Source: Pseudoclavibacter caeni
GTDB taxonomy: Bacteria; Actinomycetota; Actinomycetes; Actinomycetales; Microbacteriaceae
NCBI RefSeq assembly: GCF_008831125.1
Contig: NZ_WBKA01000006.1
Coordinates: 1-64,000, forward strand
Length of the DNA stretch: 64,000 bases
Direction of reading: 5' to 3'
Shown here: one piece after another, positions 7,844 to 16,896 of the stretch
Layout: each line of letters opens with the position of its first letter
How positions within the stretch are numbered: the first letter of the stretch is position 1
Program-made: the position numbers and the translations under genes
Notes under the pieces: generated by a model
What the model was told of the DNA's origin: nothing
Seen by the model: only the letters and a program-made list of their open reading frames with translations
Databases searched by the model: none

Positions 7844-9087
7844 GCCACGACCTCGGTAGCGCCGGCGACAAGCACCATCCCGTGCCCCTCGGCGTCGTCG
7901 GCGAACTCGGCACGGGCGACATCCACGAGCAGCGCCGCCTGCCCGGTGCCGAGGTGCTGCACGGTGCCATCGGTGTTCACGAGCGTGAGCGCGCCGCGCA
8001 GCACGTAGGCGATGTCGCCGTCGTGGAACGGCACGTCGATCGCCCCCTGTGCGTGTGCACGGGTGAAGGCGAGACGCAGGCCGGCGCCGGCGGCGTGGAA
8101 GACCGTCATCGGCCCCTTGTGATACTCGAACAGGCGCTCGGGCCCCTCGGCGTCGAAGTCGAGCACGCGCAGCAGCTCGGCGGCGTCCACGTGTTTCGAA
8201 GTGAGCCCCGCACGCAGCACGTTGTCACTCGGCCCCATGAGCTCCACGCCCACACCGCTGATGTAGAAGTGGGGAGTGCGGGGCCGCAGGTATGCGGCCT
8301 GGCCGCGCTGCAGCCGCTGGTGGTGCAGCAGCAGGCTGAACGCGGTGCCCGGGTCACCGGGGTACGTCTCGAGCAGCCGGGCCAGCAACGCGCCCCGCGT
8401 CTCATCGGGCAGGGCACCGGTGAGCCGACCCGCATCATGCAGGTGCTGCAGACGGGCTGTGGCCCGCCGGGCGCCAGCCCGGTCGGCGTCGAGCAGCCGG
8501 TGCGCGGCCGCCTCGATCGGCGCCTCGTCCGCGAGCGCGGCAAGCAGGCCAGACCAGGCTGGGTCGGTGTCGAGCGCGGCAAGTACCTCGACATCCGCGG
8601 CGATCTCCTCCGCAGGTCGGAACCCGGCGCACAGCTCGAACACATCACTCAGCACGAAGATCATCTCGGGCTTCGCATTGGGGTCGCGGTACTCGCGCTG
8701 TGGGGCGTCGATCGGCACCCCTGCGGCCTCCTCCCGGGCGAACCCGGCCCGGGCCTGAACGGCATCCGGGTGCACCTGCACGCTCAGCGGCCGCTCGATC
8801 GCCAGCAGCTTCAGCAGGAACCCCACGTCGACCGGCCGGCCCTCCGCCGCGAGCGCCGTGGGCAGCGACTGCCCGGCACGCGGCCCCTCCGCGACGACCG
8901 ACGGCCAGGCCGGGTGCGTGCCCAGCCACAGCTCCGCCTCCGGGGCGTCTGCATCCGTGACCGGGAACACGCCGTCGATCGACGTGCCCGTGTGGAAGGC
9001 CCGGGAGACACTCCCGCGCAGCCTGCCGAGCGCCCCCGGCGCGCCCCAATCGTACGCGCGCGGCTCGTTGTCAATGACGAACGCCAT
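7840..9087 (-). CDS. manA: Mannose-6-phosphate isomerase, class I
   Basis: Interconverts fructose-6-phosphate and mannose-6-phosphate in the cytoplasm, feeding GDP-mannose and mannosylated surface polymers. The 415-residue protein shows the zinc site of type I enzymes: the Gln and His of PLSVQVHPD, the Glu of AKPEMIFVL, and the His of RTPHFYISG. The catalytic Arg loop is SDNVLRAGLTSKHVD. The ATG at 9087 is preceded by AAGGGGAGAC. It is the first gene of the polysaccharide operon and overlaps the next gene by four bases, so it probably serves that pathway, though it may also serve general mannose metabolism. Confidence 0.95.
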   Translation of the reverse strand: MAFVIDNEPRAYDWGAPGALGRLRGSVSRAFHTGTSIDGVFPVTDADAPEAELWLGTHPAWPSVVAEGPRAGQSLPTALAAEGRPVDVGFLLKLLAIERPLSVQVHPDAVQARAGFAREEAAGVPIDAPQREYRDPNAKPEMIFVLSDVFELCAGFRPAEEIAADVEVLAALDTDPAWSGLLAALADEAPIEAAAHRLLDADRAGARRATARLQHLHDAGRLTGALPDETRGALLARLLETYPGDPGTAFSLLLHHQRLQRGQAAYLRPRTPHFYISGVGVELMGPSDNVLRAGLTSKHVDAAELLRVLDFDAEGPERLFEYHKGPMTVFHAAGAGLRLAFTRAHAQGAIDVPFHDGDIAYVLRGALTLVNTDGTVQHLGTGQAALLVDVARAEFADDAEGHGMVLVAGATEVVA

Positions 9088-9156
9088 GTCTCCCCTTGTC
9101 CCCGGTCACCGCCTGCCGGCACCGGCCGGACGTTCTCCCCACGATGACCCCACGAA

Positions 9157-9184
9157 AGTCTAGGGCATCCGTATGACACACAAA
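9157..9184 (-). promoter_or_regulatory. Candidate promoter of the manA-polysaccharide operon
   Basis: On the minus strand TTTGTG (9179-9184) and TAGACT (9157-9162) are 16 bases apart. The predicted start would leave about 60 bases of leader before manA. The -35 is poor, so this is a candidate only. Confidence 0.35.
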
Positions 9185-9298
9185 GTGTGGAACTCTAAAC
9201 GGTCATCACAGCCGGCGTCGTGATTCACCCCCGGCTCGCCCTCAGGTCACCCGCCACGCTGGGATGAATCCCATGGGCCTGCCCAGCACCAGCGACGT

Positions 9299-9328
9299 CA
9301 TGTGCCCCTTTGAGCCGCCCGGCACATG
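9299..9328 (-). terminator. Weak hairpin downstream of the proline-rich membrane protein gene
   Basis: CATGTGCC (9299-9306) and GGCACATG (9321-9328) form a perfect 8-base stem with a 14-base loop, starting 41 bases after the stop codon of the gene at 9370. No T-run follows, so termination would be factor-assisted if it occurs. The rest of 9185-9369 shows nothing else. Confidence 0.35.
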
Positions 9329-9369
9329 GGCTCATGCCCGATGTGTTCCGCCCGTTTCGGGCCAGGCGC

Positions 9370-10926
9370 CTAGAACTGCCCGAACTCGAGCTGCGGTGTG
9401 CCGTTCGCACCGACCGTGACGGCGACGACCGTGTGCCCGGAGAAGACGTTGTCGTCCACCGCGGTGTCACTCATCCAGTCCTGTTCCTCGGTGACCCGCC
9501 ACTTGTAGTCGATGTGCAGGTCGCCACCGGAGACGACGACCGAACCGGTCAAACCGTTCTGTGCCAGATCCTCATCCGCCCACGCGTTCGACGAGCCGCT
9601 CCCGAAGCTGAACGATCCGGAGTTCGACGATGATGCGGTGTCCGCGCCATCCTTGAACGTCACCGTCGGGGCGCTCGACCACGTACGGGTGATGCCGGTG
9701 ACGGCATAGCCGGGGTCATTCATCTTGAGATGTTTGCAACCGTCCGGCTCGAAATGGTCCGAGGCCAGACATCCACTGATGCGCTGGTTGACCGCGTTGA
9801 CCGCGTATTGACGCCCCGCCTCTGTCCAGGACTGGCCGAACGCGACCGCCTGTGTGTCCGTGTCGCCGGGCACCACACTGATTGTGACCGGGTCGCCGAA
9901 GGTGATGTACTGGCTCGTCTTCTGCGGGGTGAAGGTGTACTTCCCCGGCAGCACCGGCATCTCGTCACCGCTGGAGAGCGAGACCGCGACGCCGTTGACG
10001 GTCGTGACCGATTCCGGAGACGCCACCTGGACGGAGCCGAGCCCGCCGTCCGTCAGCTGCCATGCGTCGAAGATCACGTCGGCGGTGCCGGTCTTGTGCA
10101 GGGTCAGTGTCATCGGGTACGACTTGCCGTCGAGGGTGACCGAGGCAGACACCGTCGCATCCGCGCCGGAGACGACGGTGTCATCGATCGAGAAGTCGCT
10201 CGGCCGCTTCGCCGACGCGGCGTAGATATCTTTGTTCAGCAGGGCGCGCGCGGCATTCGTGACATTCGGTGCCGCCATCGACACGACCGTGTCGACGTCA
10301 CCATCCACCACCGCCTGCAGGTACTCTCGGGCCTTCGCCTCGGGCCCGTAGGTGGAGGTGTTCTTCACCGCACGGAAGATGAACCCGCCGCCCACGAGCA
10401 GCCCGAGCATCACGACGATCACGAGGGCGATGATCCACCCGCGCTTCGCCTGCGACTTCTGCGGCGTAGCGGCCTCCCACCCGAACATGTCACCAGGCGC
10501 TGTGCCGTACGGTGGCTGCCCGCCCGCGGGCGGCATCGGGATGTCGGCAGGCGGGTACGCCCCGGGCTGCGGAACCTGGCCTGAGTACACATCGGGCTGT
10601 GGGTACTGGGCATGTGCGGCCAGGCGTGAATTCGCATCAGGCTGCGGGATCTGGGCAGGGGCTGTCTGAGCCGGGTATGCATCCGGCTGCGGGATCTGGT
10701 CGGGTATCGCGTGTTGCGAGAAGACGCCTGCGGCTGCGTCCGAGCCGTTCACCGGGGCCTTGCTCGCCGCGGCCGACGACACCGGAGGCATGCCCTTGAA
10801 CATGTTGGGAAACCCTGCGGGTGCGTTCTGACCGACCGACGTCGAATCCACCGACACCGCGTCGACGCGCTCCGGGTGCGACGACGCCCCAGCGTTCGAC
10901 GTCCCGTTCGAGTCCTGCTCACTCAT
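9370..10926 (-). CDS. Single-pass membrane protein with Pro/Gln-rich repeats and a large exported domain
   Basis: Function unknown. I start at ATG 10926 (MSEQDSNGTSNAG), behind GGGAGGGATGAGTCG; the longer frame adds 21 improbable residues. The first 150 residues are disordered and contain four variants of a PQPDAY-like unit (IPQPDAYPAQ, IPQPDANSRL, YPQPDVYSGQ, VPQPGAYPPA). Basic residues precede one membrane helix (WIIALVIVVMLGLLVGGGFIF, about 164-184), so the remaining about 330 residues should be outside. That domain starts with a DUF4878-like segment (AREYLQAVVDGDVDTVVSM), has one cysteine pair (GCLASDHFEPDGCKH), and a Ser/Gly-rich patch before the C-terminal strands. The layout recalls actinobacterial stress- or substrate-sensing membrane proteins. 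No operon partner is close. Confidence 0.7.
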   Translation of the reverse strand: MSEQDSNGTSNAGASSHPERVDAVSVDSTSVGQNAPAGFPNMFKGMPPVSSAAASKAPVNGSDAAAGVFSQHAIPDQIPQPDAYPAQTAPAQIPQPDANSRLAAHAQYPQPDVYSGQVPQPGAYPPADIPMPPAGGQPPYGTAPGDMFGWEAATPQKSQAKRGWIIALVIVVMLGLLVGGGFIFRAVKNTSTYGPEAKAREYLQAVVDGDVDTVVSMAAPNVTNAARALLNKDIYAASAKRPSDFSIDDTVVSGADATVSASVTLDGKSYPMTLTLHKTGTADVIFDAWQLTDGGLGSVQVASPESVTTVNGVAVSLSSGDEMPVLPGKYTFTPQKTSQYITFGDPVTISVVPGDTDTQAVAFGQSWTEAGRQYAVNAVNQRISGCLASDHFEPDGCKHLKMNDPGYAVTGITRTWSSAPTVTFKDGADTASSSNSGSFSFGSGSSNAWADEDLAQNGLTGSVVVSGGDLHIDYKWRVTEEQDWMSDTAVDDNVFSGHTVVAVTVGANGTPQLEFGQF

Positions 10927-11371
10927 CGACTCATCCCTCCCCCTGAAGCGACCAGGACAAGGGTACCCTGACCGTCGCCGGACCAGCATGGGGAGAAACC
11001 CCCGAGCATGCCGGGTGGGAATCGAACATGAAAGTGCCCGGAGCTCCAGTCAGGGGGGGAAGACGCGGAACTCCGGGCAGTCACCAACAATAGCGACATT
11101 CATCGAGGAATGCATCCCCCGGATGCGACACGCCGCAGCGCACATGGAACACACAGCCGGTGACCTCGATCGGCAGGCGCCGAAGCGCCCGCGCCGAGGT
11201 CAGATCATCCGGCACTGAGCTGCCAGAGCAACTGGCTGGGAGCAGCGAGGTCGCACGAGGCCGCGGTCATCACGGCCGGCGCGGCAGGCACCCCTGCGGC
11301 GCCGGAGCATCCGCCATCGCAGTGACCATGACGCCGATCTACAGGAGGCCGGACATCACCAGGCCGCGAGG
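10927..11371. other. Intergenic region without a convincing gene
   Basis: 445 bases between two minus-strand genes. It contains one good imperfect hairpin (11036-11078, listed separately). A 76-codon frame at 10988-11218 on the plus strand has no recognisable features and I do not call it. No clear promoter for the downstream gene is visible. Confidence 0.5.
11036..11078 (-). terminator. Hairpin between the NlpC/P60 gene and the proline-rich membrane protein gene
   Basis: GCCCGGAGCTCC (11036-11047) and GGAACTCCGGGC (11067-11078) pair at 11 of 12 positions across a 19-base loop. On the minus strand it is followed by ACTTTC. It may end or trim the NlpC/P60 transcript, although it lies about 290 bases beyond that stop codon. 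Confidence 0.4.
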
Positions 11372-12715
11372 TCAGAACACGCGGCGCACGCCGTGGCTCG
11401 ACCAGACGCTCAGCGGGGTGATCTTCACCACGTCGCCGGGCTTGGGCGAGTGGATAACCAGACCGCCGCCAATGTAGATGCCCACGTGGCCGCCGCCACT
11501 CATCCAGACGAGATCGCCCGGCTGCGCGGCAGAGTCGCTCACTGCGTACCCGACGTTCATCTGCGACTGCGAGACCCTGGGCAACGAGATGCCATTGTGT
11601 GCATAGACGTAGCTGGTGAACCCACTGCAGTCGAAGCCCGCCGGCGTGGTGCCACCCCACACATAGGGCGTGCCGATGAACTGCCTGGCATACGCGACGA
11701 TCGCGGCGCCCCTGCTGCCGGTCGAGGCACTGCTGGAGCTGCTCGACGACGACGAGGAGGAGCTGTTCGAGGCCGGCTTCGACGTGGATGCCGCGGGCTT
11801 CGACGCGGAGCTGCTGCTCGACGACTGGGAGCTGTTCGAGGCCGCCCTCGACGAGCTCGTCGAGGGCGTGGCGACCACCGTCGGCGCCGCCTGCTGCACG
11901 GCAGGCACCGCGCCGGTCTGGTCGTCGGCCTCGTCGCCCGCCGAGACCGGCGCGATCTGCTGGGCCTGCTGCGTCCGCTCGGTCTGTGCCTGCTGCTTCG
12001 CCTGCTCGACGTCGCCGCCCTGCAGCTGCGCGAGCTGGGCCTTGAGCTGCACCACCTCGTCCGTCTGGCTCGTGAACAGGTCGTACGCCTGCTGCACCTT
12101 CGACTCCGCGTCCTGCGTCCGCTGGTCGTACTCGTCGGCGAGCTGCTGCAGCGCATCCTGCTGCTGCTGCATCTGGTCGCGCAACGAGGTGAGCGTGTTC
12201 GCATCCGCGATCGCCGCGTCCACCTGGGCACCGAGGTCGCCGCCGAGCTTGCCGAGCGAGCTCAGCCGGCTGAGCGCCTCGTCCGCCGACTCGACCCCCG
12301 CGACAGACGCGAGCTGCGCGCTGGTCGCCGAGCCGCCGCCGCGGCTGAGCTGGGCGGCGACCTGGCCGGCCCTCTTCTTCGAGGCGTCCGCCTGCGTCTG
12401 GGCGTCGTTGACCTGCTGCTGGAGATCGAGGAACGAGCCGATCGCATCGGTGAGCTGCTGCTGGACGCTCGCGCTCTGCGTCCTGGCGTCATCGCGAGCG
12501 CTCGCCGCCTGCTCGTACTTGCTCTCGAGGTCGTCGAGTGCGGCCTGCACGCGGTTGACGAGGGCGTCACGCTGGGTGGGGTCGTTGGCGGCGGCGTTGA
12601 TCTCGTCCCACGAGGGCTCGTCGACCGGATCGGCCACCGCCGGCACTCCGCTCCACAGCACTGCCGCGAGCGTGAGCCCGATGGCACTGGCACCTGGAAT
12701 GACGCGTGACTTCAC
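11372..12715 (-). CDS. Secreted coiled-coil NlpC/P60 peptidoglycan hydrolase
   Basis: Predicted cell-wall endopeptidase cutting stem peptides, like RipA or PcsB-type enzymes. The start is GTG at 12715, with AGGAGG four bases upstream; the longer frame is rejected. The N-terminal 28 residues are a signal peptide (VIPGASAIGLTLAAVLWSG, cut near AVA-DP). Residues 40-250 are a heptad-rich, Gln/Ala-rich coiled coil, followed by a Ser/Ala linker (about 285-330) and the NlpC/P60 domain (about 335-447). Catalytic Cys is in GFDCSGF, His in GGGHVGIY, and the third polar residue is His in VIHSPKPG. The coiled coil probably restrains or targets the peptidase, as for PcsB; that is inference. 447 residues. 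The gene is alone on its strand. Confidence 0.92.
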   Translation of the reverse strand: MKSRVIPGASAIGLTLAAVLWSGVPAVADPVDEPSWDEINAAANDPTQRDALVNRVQAALDDLESKYEQAASARDDARTQSASVQQQLTDAIGSFLDLQQQVNDAQTQADASKKRAGQVAAQLSRGGGSATSAQLASVAGVESADEALSRLSSLGKLGGDLGAQVDAAIADANTLTSLRDQMQQQQDALQQLADEYDQRTQDAESKVQQAYDLFTSQTDEVVQLKAQLAQLQGGDVEQAKQQAQTERTQQAQQIAPVSAGDEADDQTGAVPAVQQAAPTVVATPSTSSSRAASNSSQSSSSSSASKPAASTSKPASNSSSSSSSSSSSSASTGSRGAAIVAYARQFIGTPYVWGGTTPAGFDCSGFTSYVYAHNGISLPRVSQSQMNVGYAVSDSAAQPGDLVWMSGGGHVGIYIGGGLVIHSPKPGDVVKITPLSVWSSHGVRRVF

Positions 12716-13218
12716 AGTTCCTCCTCGTGCGTGACGTGGGCGACCCGGACTGCGGGCGACCGTGTCGGGGCGGGCCAGCGGCCTCGCCCCATCGACGCTG
12801 CGCTTTCGGAACCGGATCTCCATTAGTTTAAGTCGCAGCCGCGGCCAATCAGCATCGCGGCGTGTCTGAAAACTCAAGCTCAACTTGAAGCTGAATCGGG
12901 GGTGCGGGGGCTGCTGGCGGCCGGTTCGCACGCTCCGTGGAGGGCTACTCACCGTGGCGCGAGCGGGAAGTGGCTGAGGTGGCACGGGCGGGAGGGCATG
13001 GAGGTGTGCACACAGGGATGGCGTCGGGGCGGGAGTGAAGCCCGGTGATGCCACTGGCTACGTTGTGTGCTCGGCATCGCACGGGCGGGGATGCGGCTGA
13101 CGGGACGCCTTAGCGTGACGCCCTCCGGCATCAACATGGCGCCGACCACCCACCGGGCGGCGTGCAGCATCCCTGCGGAGCCGGGCCACCGGGGCGGCCG
13201 GCTGTCGCACGCTCCGGG
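12716..13218. other. Divergent intergenic region between the NlpC/P60 and RNase H-domain genes
   Basis: About 500 bases. It contains a near-palindrome, AGCTCAACTTGAAGCT (12877-12892), and on the minus strand a TAAACT about 110 bases before the NlpC/P60 start that might be a -10. I looked for the c-di-AMP (ydaO-type) riboswitch common before actinobacterial wall hydrolases and could not recognise its conserved segments. Confidence 0.4.
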
Positions 13219-13224
13219 TACAGT
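13219..13224 (+). promoter_or_regulatory. -10 hexamer of a predicted leaderless transcript (RNase H-domain gene)
   Basis: TACAGT ends eight bases before ATG 13233, and no Shine-Dalgarno lies between. With the usual 6-8 base distance the transcript would start at or next to the ATG. No good -35 is visible. This also supports ATG 13233 over the in-frame TTG at 13224. Confidence 0.5.
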
Positions 13225-13232
13225 TGAACGCG

Positions 13233-14822
13233 ATGAGACCGCAGAAGACGAAGCCAGCCGACCCGAACGTGGTGTGCTACACCGATGCCTCGTTCGACCC
13301 GCGTGCGAAGCGCGGCGTGTACGGCTGGCTGCGGCCTTGCGCCGACGACGAGACCCCCGAGCACTGGATCGGCATGCGCAAGGCGCCCTCGGTCAACCAG
13401 CTCGAGGTGCTCGCCGCGATCGCCGCCGTGCTCGCCCATCGCGACGCCGAGCACATCGTGCTGCACACCGACAGCCACGCGGTGATCGTCGCGTTCGACA
13501 ACGCCCGCCGGGGCGAGCCGGTCACCGGCATCCCCAGCGCCCGCGTGGCCGAACTGCACGACGTGCTCACCCGCGTCGACGTCGAGGTCAACAAGGTCGC
13601 CGCCCACCGCACCACCTACTGGAACAACGTCATCGACCGGGTCGTGCGCGCCGTGATGCGCCGGCTCGAGGAGAACGCCGGGCAGGTGCACCTGCCGAAG
13701 AAGGACGTCGTGCGCGCCGCTCTCGAGGAGGCCCGCCGCACCTCGACGCAGACCGCCCGGCAGGCCGAGCGGCTTGCCGCGGAGGAGGCCGCACACGCCG
13801 CCGCGAGCGAGGCCGAGGCGCACGAGAACGCCAAGCGCGAGCTCGGCACCATGGTGACCGACCTGCCTGCGCCTCGCTTCCCCGCGCTGGTGGGACTCGC
13901 GTCCTCGGCTGGTGGGGCTGACGGGGCTCGGTTCGGCGAGGCCGGGTCAGGGCGCCCATGGGGCGACGAGACTGAGTCGGGGCAGACCGAGTTCGACGAG
14001 ACCGGGGTCGGCGAGCCCGGGTCAGGGCGGCCGGAGTCCGACGAGGCCGGGTTCAGCCAGCCCGGATCCGGCGGACCCGTATTCGGCCCGGCGGGGGCAG
14101 GCGAGCCGCTGTCACATGGTCACGTCGAGGTGCCCTTCGCTCCGCCGGCCCTGCCGGTGGACTCCCCGCTCGCGCCGACGTTCGGGATCGGGGCGCCGGC
14201 CGGGCAGACCGGAGCAGACATCATCTCGACCGAGGCCGCCGCGGGTGACCGTGGGGCCGGAGCTGACCGTGGGGCTGAGGCCGGAGTCATGGCCGGGGCT
14301 GGGGCTGCCGGGTTCGGGGCCAGTCTCGACGCGCACGTCGAAACGCCTCACCCGCTCACGCCATGGGATCTTCTCGCGACCGCCTCTGCCGTGGAACAGC
14401 CCGCCGTGCCGTTCGCGACGGCTGGCACCGCACCGTTCACGGGGGCAGACGCAGAGTCCCCGGCGGCCGGCGCAGATGAGACCACCGCCGATCTTGTGGC
14501 TCCTGCGGCAGGGCCGTCTGCAGCGTCCCCCACCACTGACCAGCTGTCCGGTGTGACGAGCGACCTCACCTTCGGCGCTGCAGATGCCATCGCCGTCACG
14601 CCGCGGATCGTCCCACCGGGAGGCGATGCGCTCTTCGGCCAGACGGAGGCCGCTCGACCGGCTCAGGTGGAGTCGGCAAAGAGCCGGCAGACGGCCGAGC
14701 AGCACTCCCTCGACGCGCTCACCGCCGAAAACGCCCGGCTGCGTCGGGAGATCTCTCGCCTGCAACACGAGCAGGAGGTGCTGCGCGAGGCGCTGGCGAT
14801 CATGATGCGCGGAGCCCACTGA
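13233..14822 (+). CDS. RNase H-domain protein with repetitive low-complexity middle and C-terminal coiled coil
   Basis: Residues 12-145 are an RNase HI-like fold with all four carboxylates in order: Asp18 (YTDAS), Glu58 (NQLEVL), Asp80 (HTDSH) and Asp135 (NVIDR), plus His125 ten residues before the last one, as in E. coli RNase HI. So cleavage of RNA in RNA-DNA hybrids is plausible. Residues 150-205 are charged and helical. Residues 215-500 are Gly/Ala/Pro/Glu-rich with an about 25-residue repeat (GEAGSGRP, GEPGSGRP). The last 45 residues are a leucine-rich coiled coil (LDALTAENARLRREISRLQ). 529 residues, about three times a normal RNase HI. The tail could mediate oligomerisation or phase separation; that is inference. 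It is transcribed alone, with a leaderless-type start, and converges with glmM. Confidence 0.75.
   Translation: MRPQKTKPADPNVVCYTDASFDPRAKRGVYGWLRPCADDETPEHWIGMRKAPSVNQLEVLAAIAAVLAHRDAEHIVLHTDSHAVIVAFDNARRGEPVTGIPSARVAELHDVLTRVDVEVNKVAAHRTTYWNNVIDRVVRAVMRRLEENAGQVHLPKKDVVRAALEEARRTSTQTARQAERLAAEEAAHAAASEAEAHENAKRELGTMVTDLPAPRFPALVGLASSAGGADGARFGEAGSGRPWGDETESGQTEFDETGVGEPGSGRPESDEAGFSQPGSGGPVFGPAGAGEPLSHGHVEVPFAPPALPVDSPLAPTFGIGAPAGQTGADIISTEAAAGDRGAGADRGAEAGVMAGAGAAGFGASLDAHVETPHPLTPWDLLATASAVEQPAVPFATAGTAPFTGADAESPAAGADETTADLVAPAAGPSAASPTTDQLSGVTSDLTFGAADAIAVTPRIVPPGGDALFGQTEAARPAQVESAKSRQTAEQHSLDALTAENARLRREISRLQHEQEVLREALAIMMRGAH
13935..14090 (+). repeat. In-frame degenerate repeat in the RNase H-domain gene
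   Basis: Two near-identical blocks, ggcgaggccgggtcagggcg (from 13935) and ggcgagcccgggtcagggcg (from 14010), lie 75 bases apart, that is 25 codons. A weaker third copy (cagcccggatccggcggacc) follows near 14057. Because the period is a multiple of three, the protein keeps its frame, so copy number could vary between strains. Confidence 0.55.
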
Positions 14823-14957
14823 GCGACCATGCCCCGCTGAGCAGCGGAAGCGCTGCCAGCCAGTCGGGCCTGTGGCAGGTGGCCGCCGCACGCGCGGGCC
14901 GCTCGACCACCACCTCGGGTGAGGCCGCTCAACCCACGAGCACAGACGCGGCGAGCG

Positions 14958-16334
14958 TCACGCCACCGGCTCGAGCGCCGGCAGGCTCTCGCGCACCACG
15001 TCGGCGAGCCGTTCAGCCCACTCGCGAGCGGTGGTCTCGTCGCTCGCCTCGACCATCACGCGCACGAGCGGCTCGGTGCCGCTGGGGCGCAGCAGCACGC
15101 GGCCCTGGTCGCCGAGGGCATCCTCGGCCGTGGCGACGGCCGACTTGATCGTGGGGTCGCCGGCAAGCTTCGTCTTGTCCACCCCACGCACGTTGATGAG
15201 TGTCTGCGGGTAGACGGACATCGCCTCGTCGGCGAGCTGCGAGAGAGGCTTGCCGGTCGCCGCCATGACGCTCAGCAGCTGCAGACCGGTGAGAATACCG
15301 TCGCCGGTGGTGGCGAAGCGGCGGAAGATGACGTGCCCGGACTGCTCGCCGCCGAAGCCGAGTCCCGAGCGGTTGAGCTCCTCGAGCACGTACCGGTCGC
15401 CGACAGAGGTCTGTCGCACCTCGATGCCGGCGCGCTCCATCGCTCGGTGCAGGCCGAGATTGCTCATCACGGTGCACACGAGCGTGTCGCCGGGCAGCTG
15501 ACCCCGTTCGTGCAGCGAGAGCGCGAGGATCGCCATGATCTGATCCCCGTCGATGATGCGGCCGTTCTCGTCGATCGCCTGGCAGCGGTCGGCGTCACCA
15601 TCGTGCGCGATGCCGACCTGCGCGTGGTTGGCGACGACCGCGGCCTGCAGCCGCTCGAGGTGCGTCGACCCCACGCCGTCATTGATGTTCAGCCCGTCGG
15701 GGTCGGCGCCGATCAGCTCGACCACCTTCGCCCCCGCGTCGGTGAACGCCTGCGGCGACACTCCGGAGGAGGCCCCGTTGGCGCAGTCGAGCACCATGCG
15801 AATGCCGCCCAGCGCCGGTGCGGCCGGAGGCAGCGTGCTCAACAGGTGCAGCAGGTAGCGGTCCTCCGCATCGGCGAAGGCGCTGATGCGGCCGACCTCC
15901 CCGGCGATCGGGGCGAGCTTGGGCTGGTCGAGCTCGACCTCGATGGCGTCCTCCACCGCGTCGGGAAGCTTGAGCCCGCCGCGGGCGAAGAACTTGATGC
16001 CGTTGTCCGGCGCCGGGTTGTGCGACGCCGAGATCATCACGCCGAAGTCAGCGTCCGAGTCAGCGACGAGGAACGCGGTCGCGGGCGTCGGGATGACGCC
16101 GGCGTCCTGCACGTCGACGCCGCCGCTGGCGAGGCCTGCGGCGACGGCGGCGCCCAAGAACTGCCCGGAGATCCGAGGGTCACGCCCCAACACTGCACGG
16201 GGTCTGCGCCCCGCGGACCGTGCCTCCGCGCCGAGGACACGCGCACCCGCCTGAGCGAGGTGCAGCGCGAGATCGGCCGTAAGGTCGCGATTCGCGAGGC
16301 CGCGAACACCGTCGGTGCCGAAGAGTCGAGGCAA
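14958..16334 (-). CDS. glmM: Phosphoglucosamine mutase
   Basis: Converts glucosamine-6-phosphate to glucosamine-1-phosphate, the second step toward UDP-GlcNAc for peptidoglycan. 458 residues, the usual length. The N-terminus [20 protein letters not shown] is diagnostic. The phosphoserine loop is [17 protein letters not shown] (about residue 105), the metal loop DGDADRC, and the C-terminal phosphate loop [14 protein letters not shown]. The start is TTG at 16334 with GGAG five bases before it. It follows rpsI at 50 bases on the same strand, the common actinobacterial order rplM-rpsI-glmM, so it is probably co-transcribed with those genes. Confidence 0.97.
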   Translation of the reverse strand: MPRLFGTDGVRGLANRDLTADLALHLAQAGARVLGAEARSAGRRPRAVLGRDPRISGQFLGAAVAAGLASGGVDVQDAGVIPTPATAFLVADSDADFGVMISASHNPAPDNGIKFFARGGLKLPDAVEDAIEVELDQPKLAPIAGEVGRISAFADAEDRYLLHLLSTLPPAAPALGGIRMVLDCANGASSGVSPQAFTDAGAKVVELIGADPDGLNINDGVGSTHLERLQAAVVANHAQVGIAHDGDADRCQAIDENGRIIDGDQIMAILALSLHERGQLPGDTLVCTVMSNLGLHRAMERAGIEVRQTSVGDRYVLEELNRSGLGFGGEQSGHVIFRRFATTGDGILTGLQLLSVMAATGKPLSQLADEAMSVYPQTLINVRGVDKTKLAGDPTIKSAVATAEDALGDQGRVLLRPSGTEPLVRVMVEASDETTAREWAERLADVVRESLPALEPVA

Positions 16335-16384
16335 AGCAGCTCCAGTCCCTGGATTCCGTGTGAACGATTCCGGGTGGGCCGGGA

Positions 16385-16867
16385 TCAGCGCTTCGAGTAC
16401 TGCGGAGCCTTGCGGGCCTTCTTGAGACCGGCCTTCTTGCGCTCGACGGCGCGGTCGTCACGACGCAGGAACCCGGCCTTCTTCAGCTCGGGTCGGTTGT
16501 TGTCGCGGTCGATCTCGTTGAGGGCGCGAGCGATCGCGAGCCGCAGCGCGCCGGCCTGCCCCGAGGGGCCGCCGCCGTTGATGCGGGCGCTGATGTCGTA
16601 CGCGGTCTCGAGGCCGAGCAGCGTCAGCGGATCCTTGATCAGCTGCTGGTGCAGCTTGTTCGGGAAGTACTCGTCGAGGGCACGGCCGTTGACCGTGAAC
16701 TCGCCGCTGCCCGGGACGAGCCGCACGCGGGCGATGGCCTCCTTGCGGCGGCCGACGCCGGCGCCGGGCACGCTCATGTCGCGCGGGGCCCGCTCGACGG
16801 TCTCCTCGCCCTGGGTCTCCGGGGTCGACGTGCTGTACGAGGTGAGGGTTTCGGTGTTCTCTGCCAC
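16385..16867 (-). CDS. rpsI: 30S ribosomal protein S9
   Basis: Small-subunit protein whose C-terminal tail reaches the P-site tRNA. The start is GTG at 16867 with AGGAG six bases upstream; the open frame runs much further upstream, over rplM, and is not used. 160 residues, with an about 33-residue acidic Ser/Thr-rich N-terminal extension before the conserved [14 protein letters not shown]. That extension is common in Actinobacteria and absent from E. coli. The C-terminus is the canonical [12 protein letters not shown]. It lies 29 bases after rplM, as the second gene of the pair. Confidence 0.97.
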   Translation of the reverse strand: MAENTETLTSYSTSTPETQGEETVERAPRDMSVPGAGVGRRKEAIARVRLVPGSGEFTVNGRALDEYFPNKLHQQLIKDPLTLLGLETAYDISARINGGGPSGQAGALRLAIARALNEIDRDNNRPELKKAGFLRRDDRAVERKKAGLKKARKAPQYSKR

Positions 16868-16896
16868 GATGTTCTCCTGAAGTCTCTCGGCGCCGC

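Noticed and set aside
11015-11027. gtgggaatcgaac resembles the T-loop end of a tRNA on the minus strand
   Set aside because: The 5' half of the T-stem does not pair, and no acceptor or anticodon stems can be drawn around it.
10988-11218. 76-codon plus-strand frame
   Set aside because: No Shine-Dalgarno or -10, random composition, and it overlaps a hairpin; no recognisable protein.
11390-11900. Repetitive tract suspected as a repeat array
   Set aside because: It is the Ser/Ala-codon linker of the NlpC/P60 protein; no CRISPR-like spacing or spacers.
12716-12830. Possible c-di-AMP riboswitch before the wall hydrolase gene
   Set aside because: The conserved ydaO-type segments could not be found; only a short leader with a near-palindrome further upstream.
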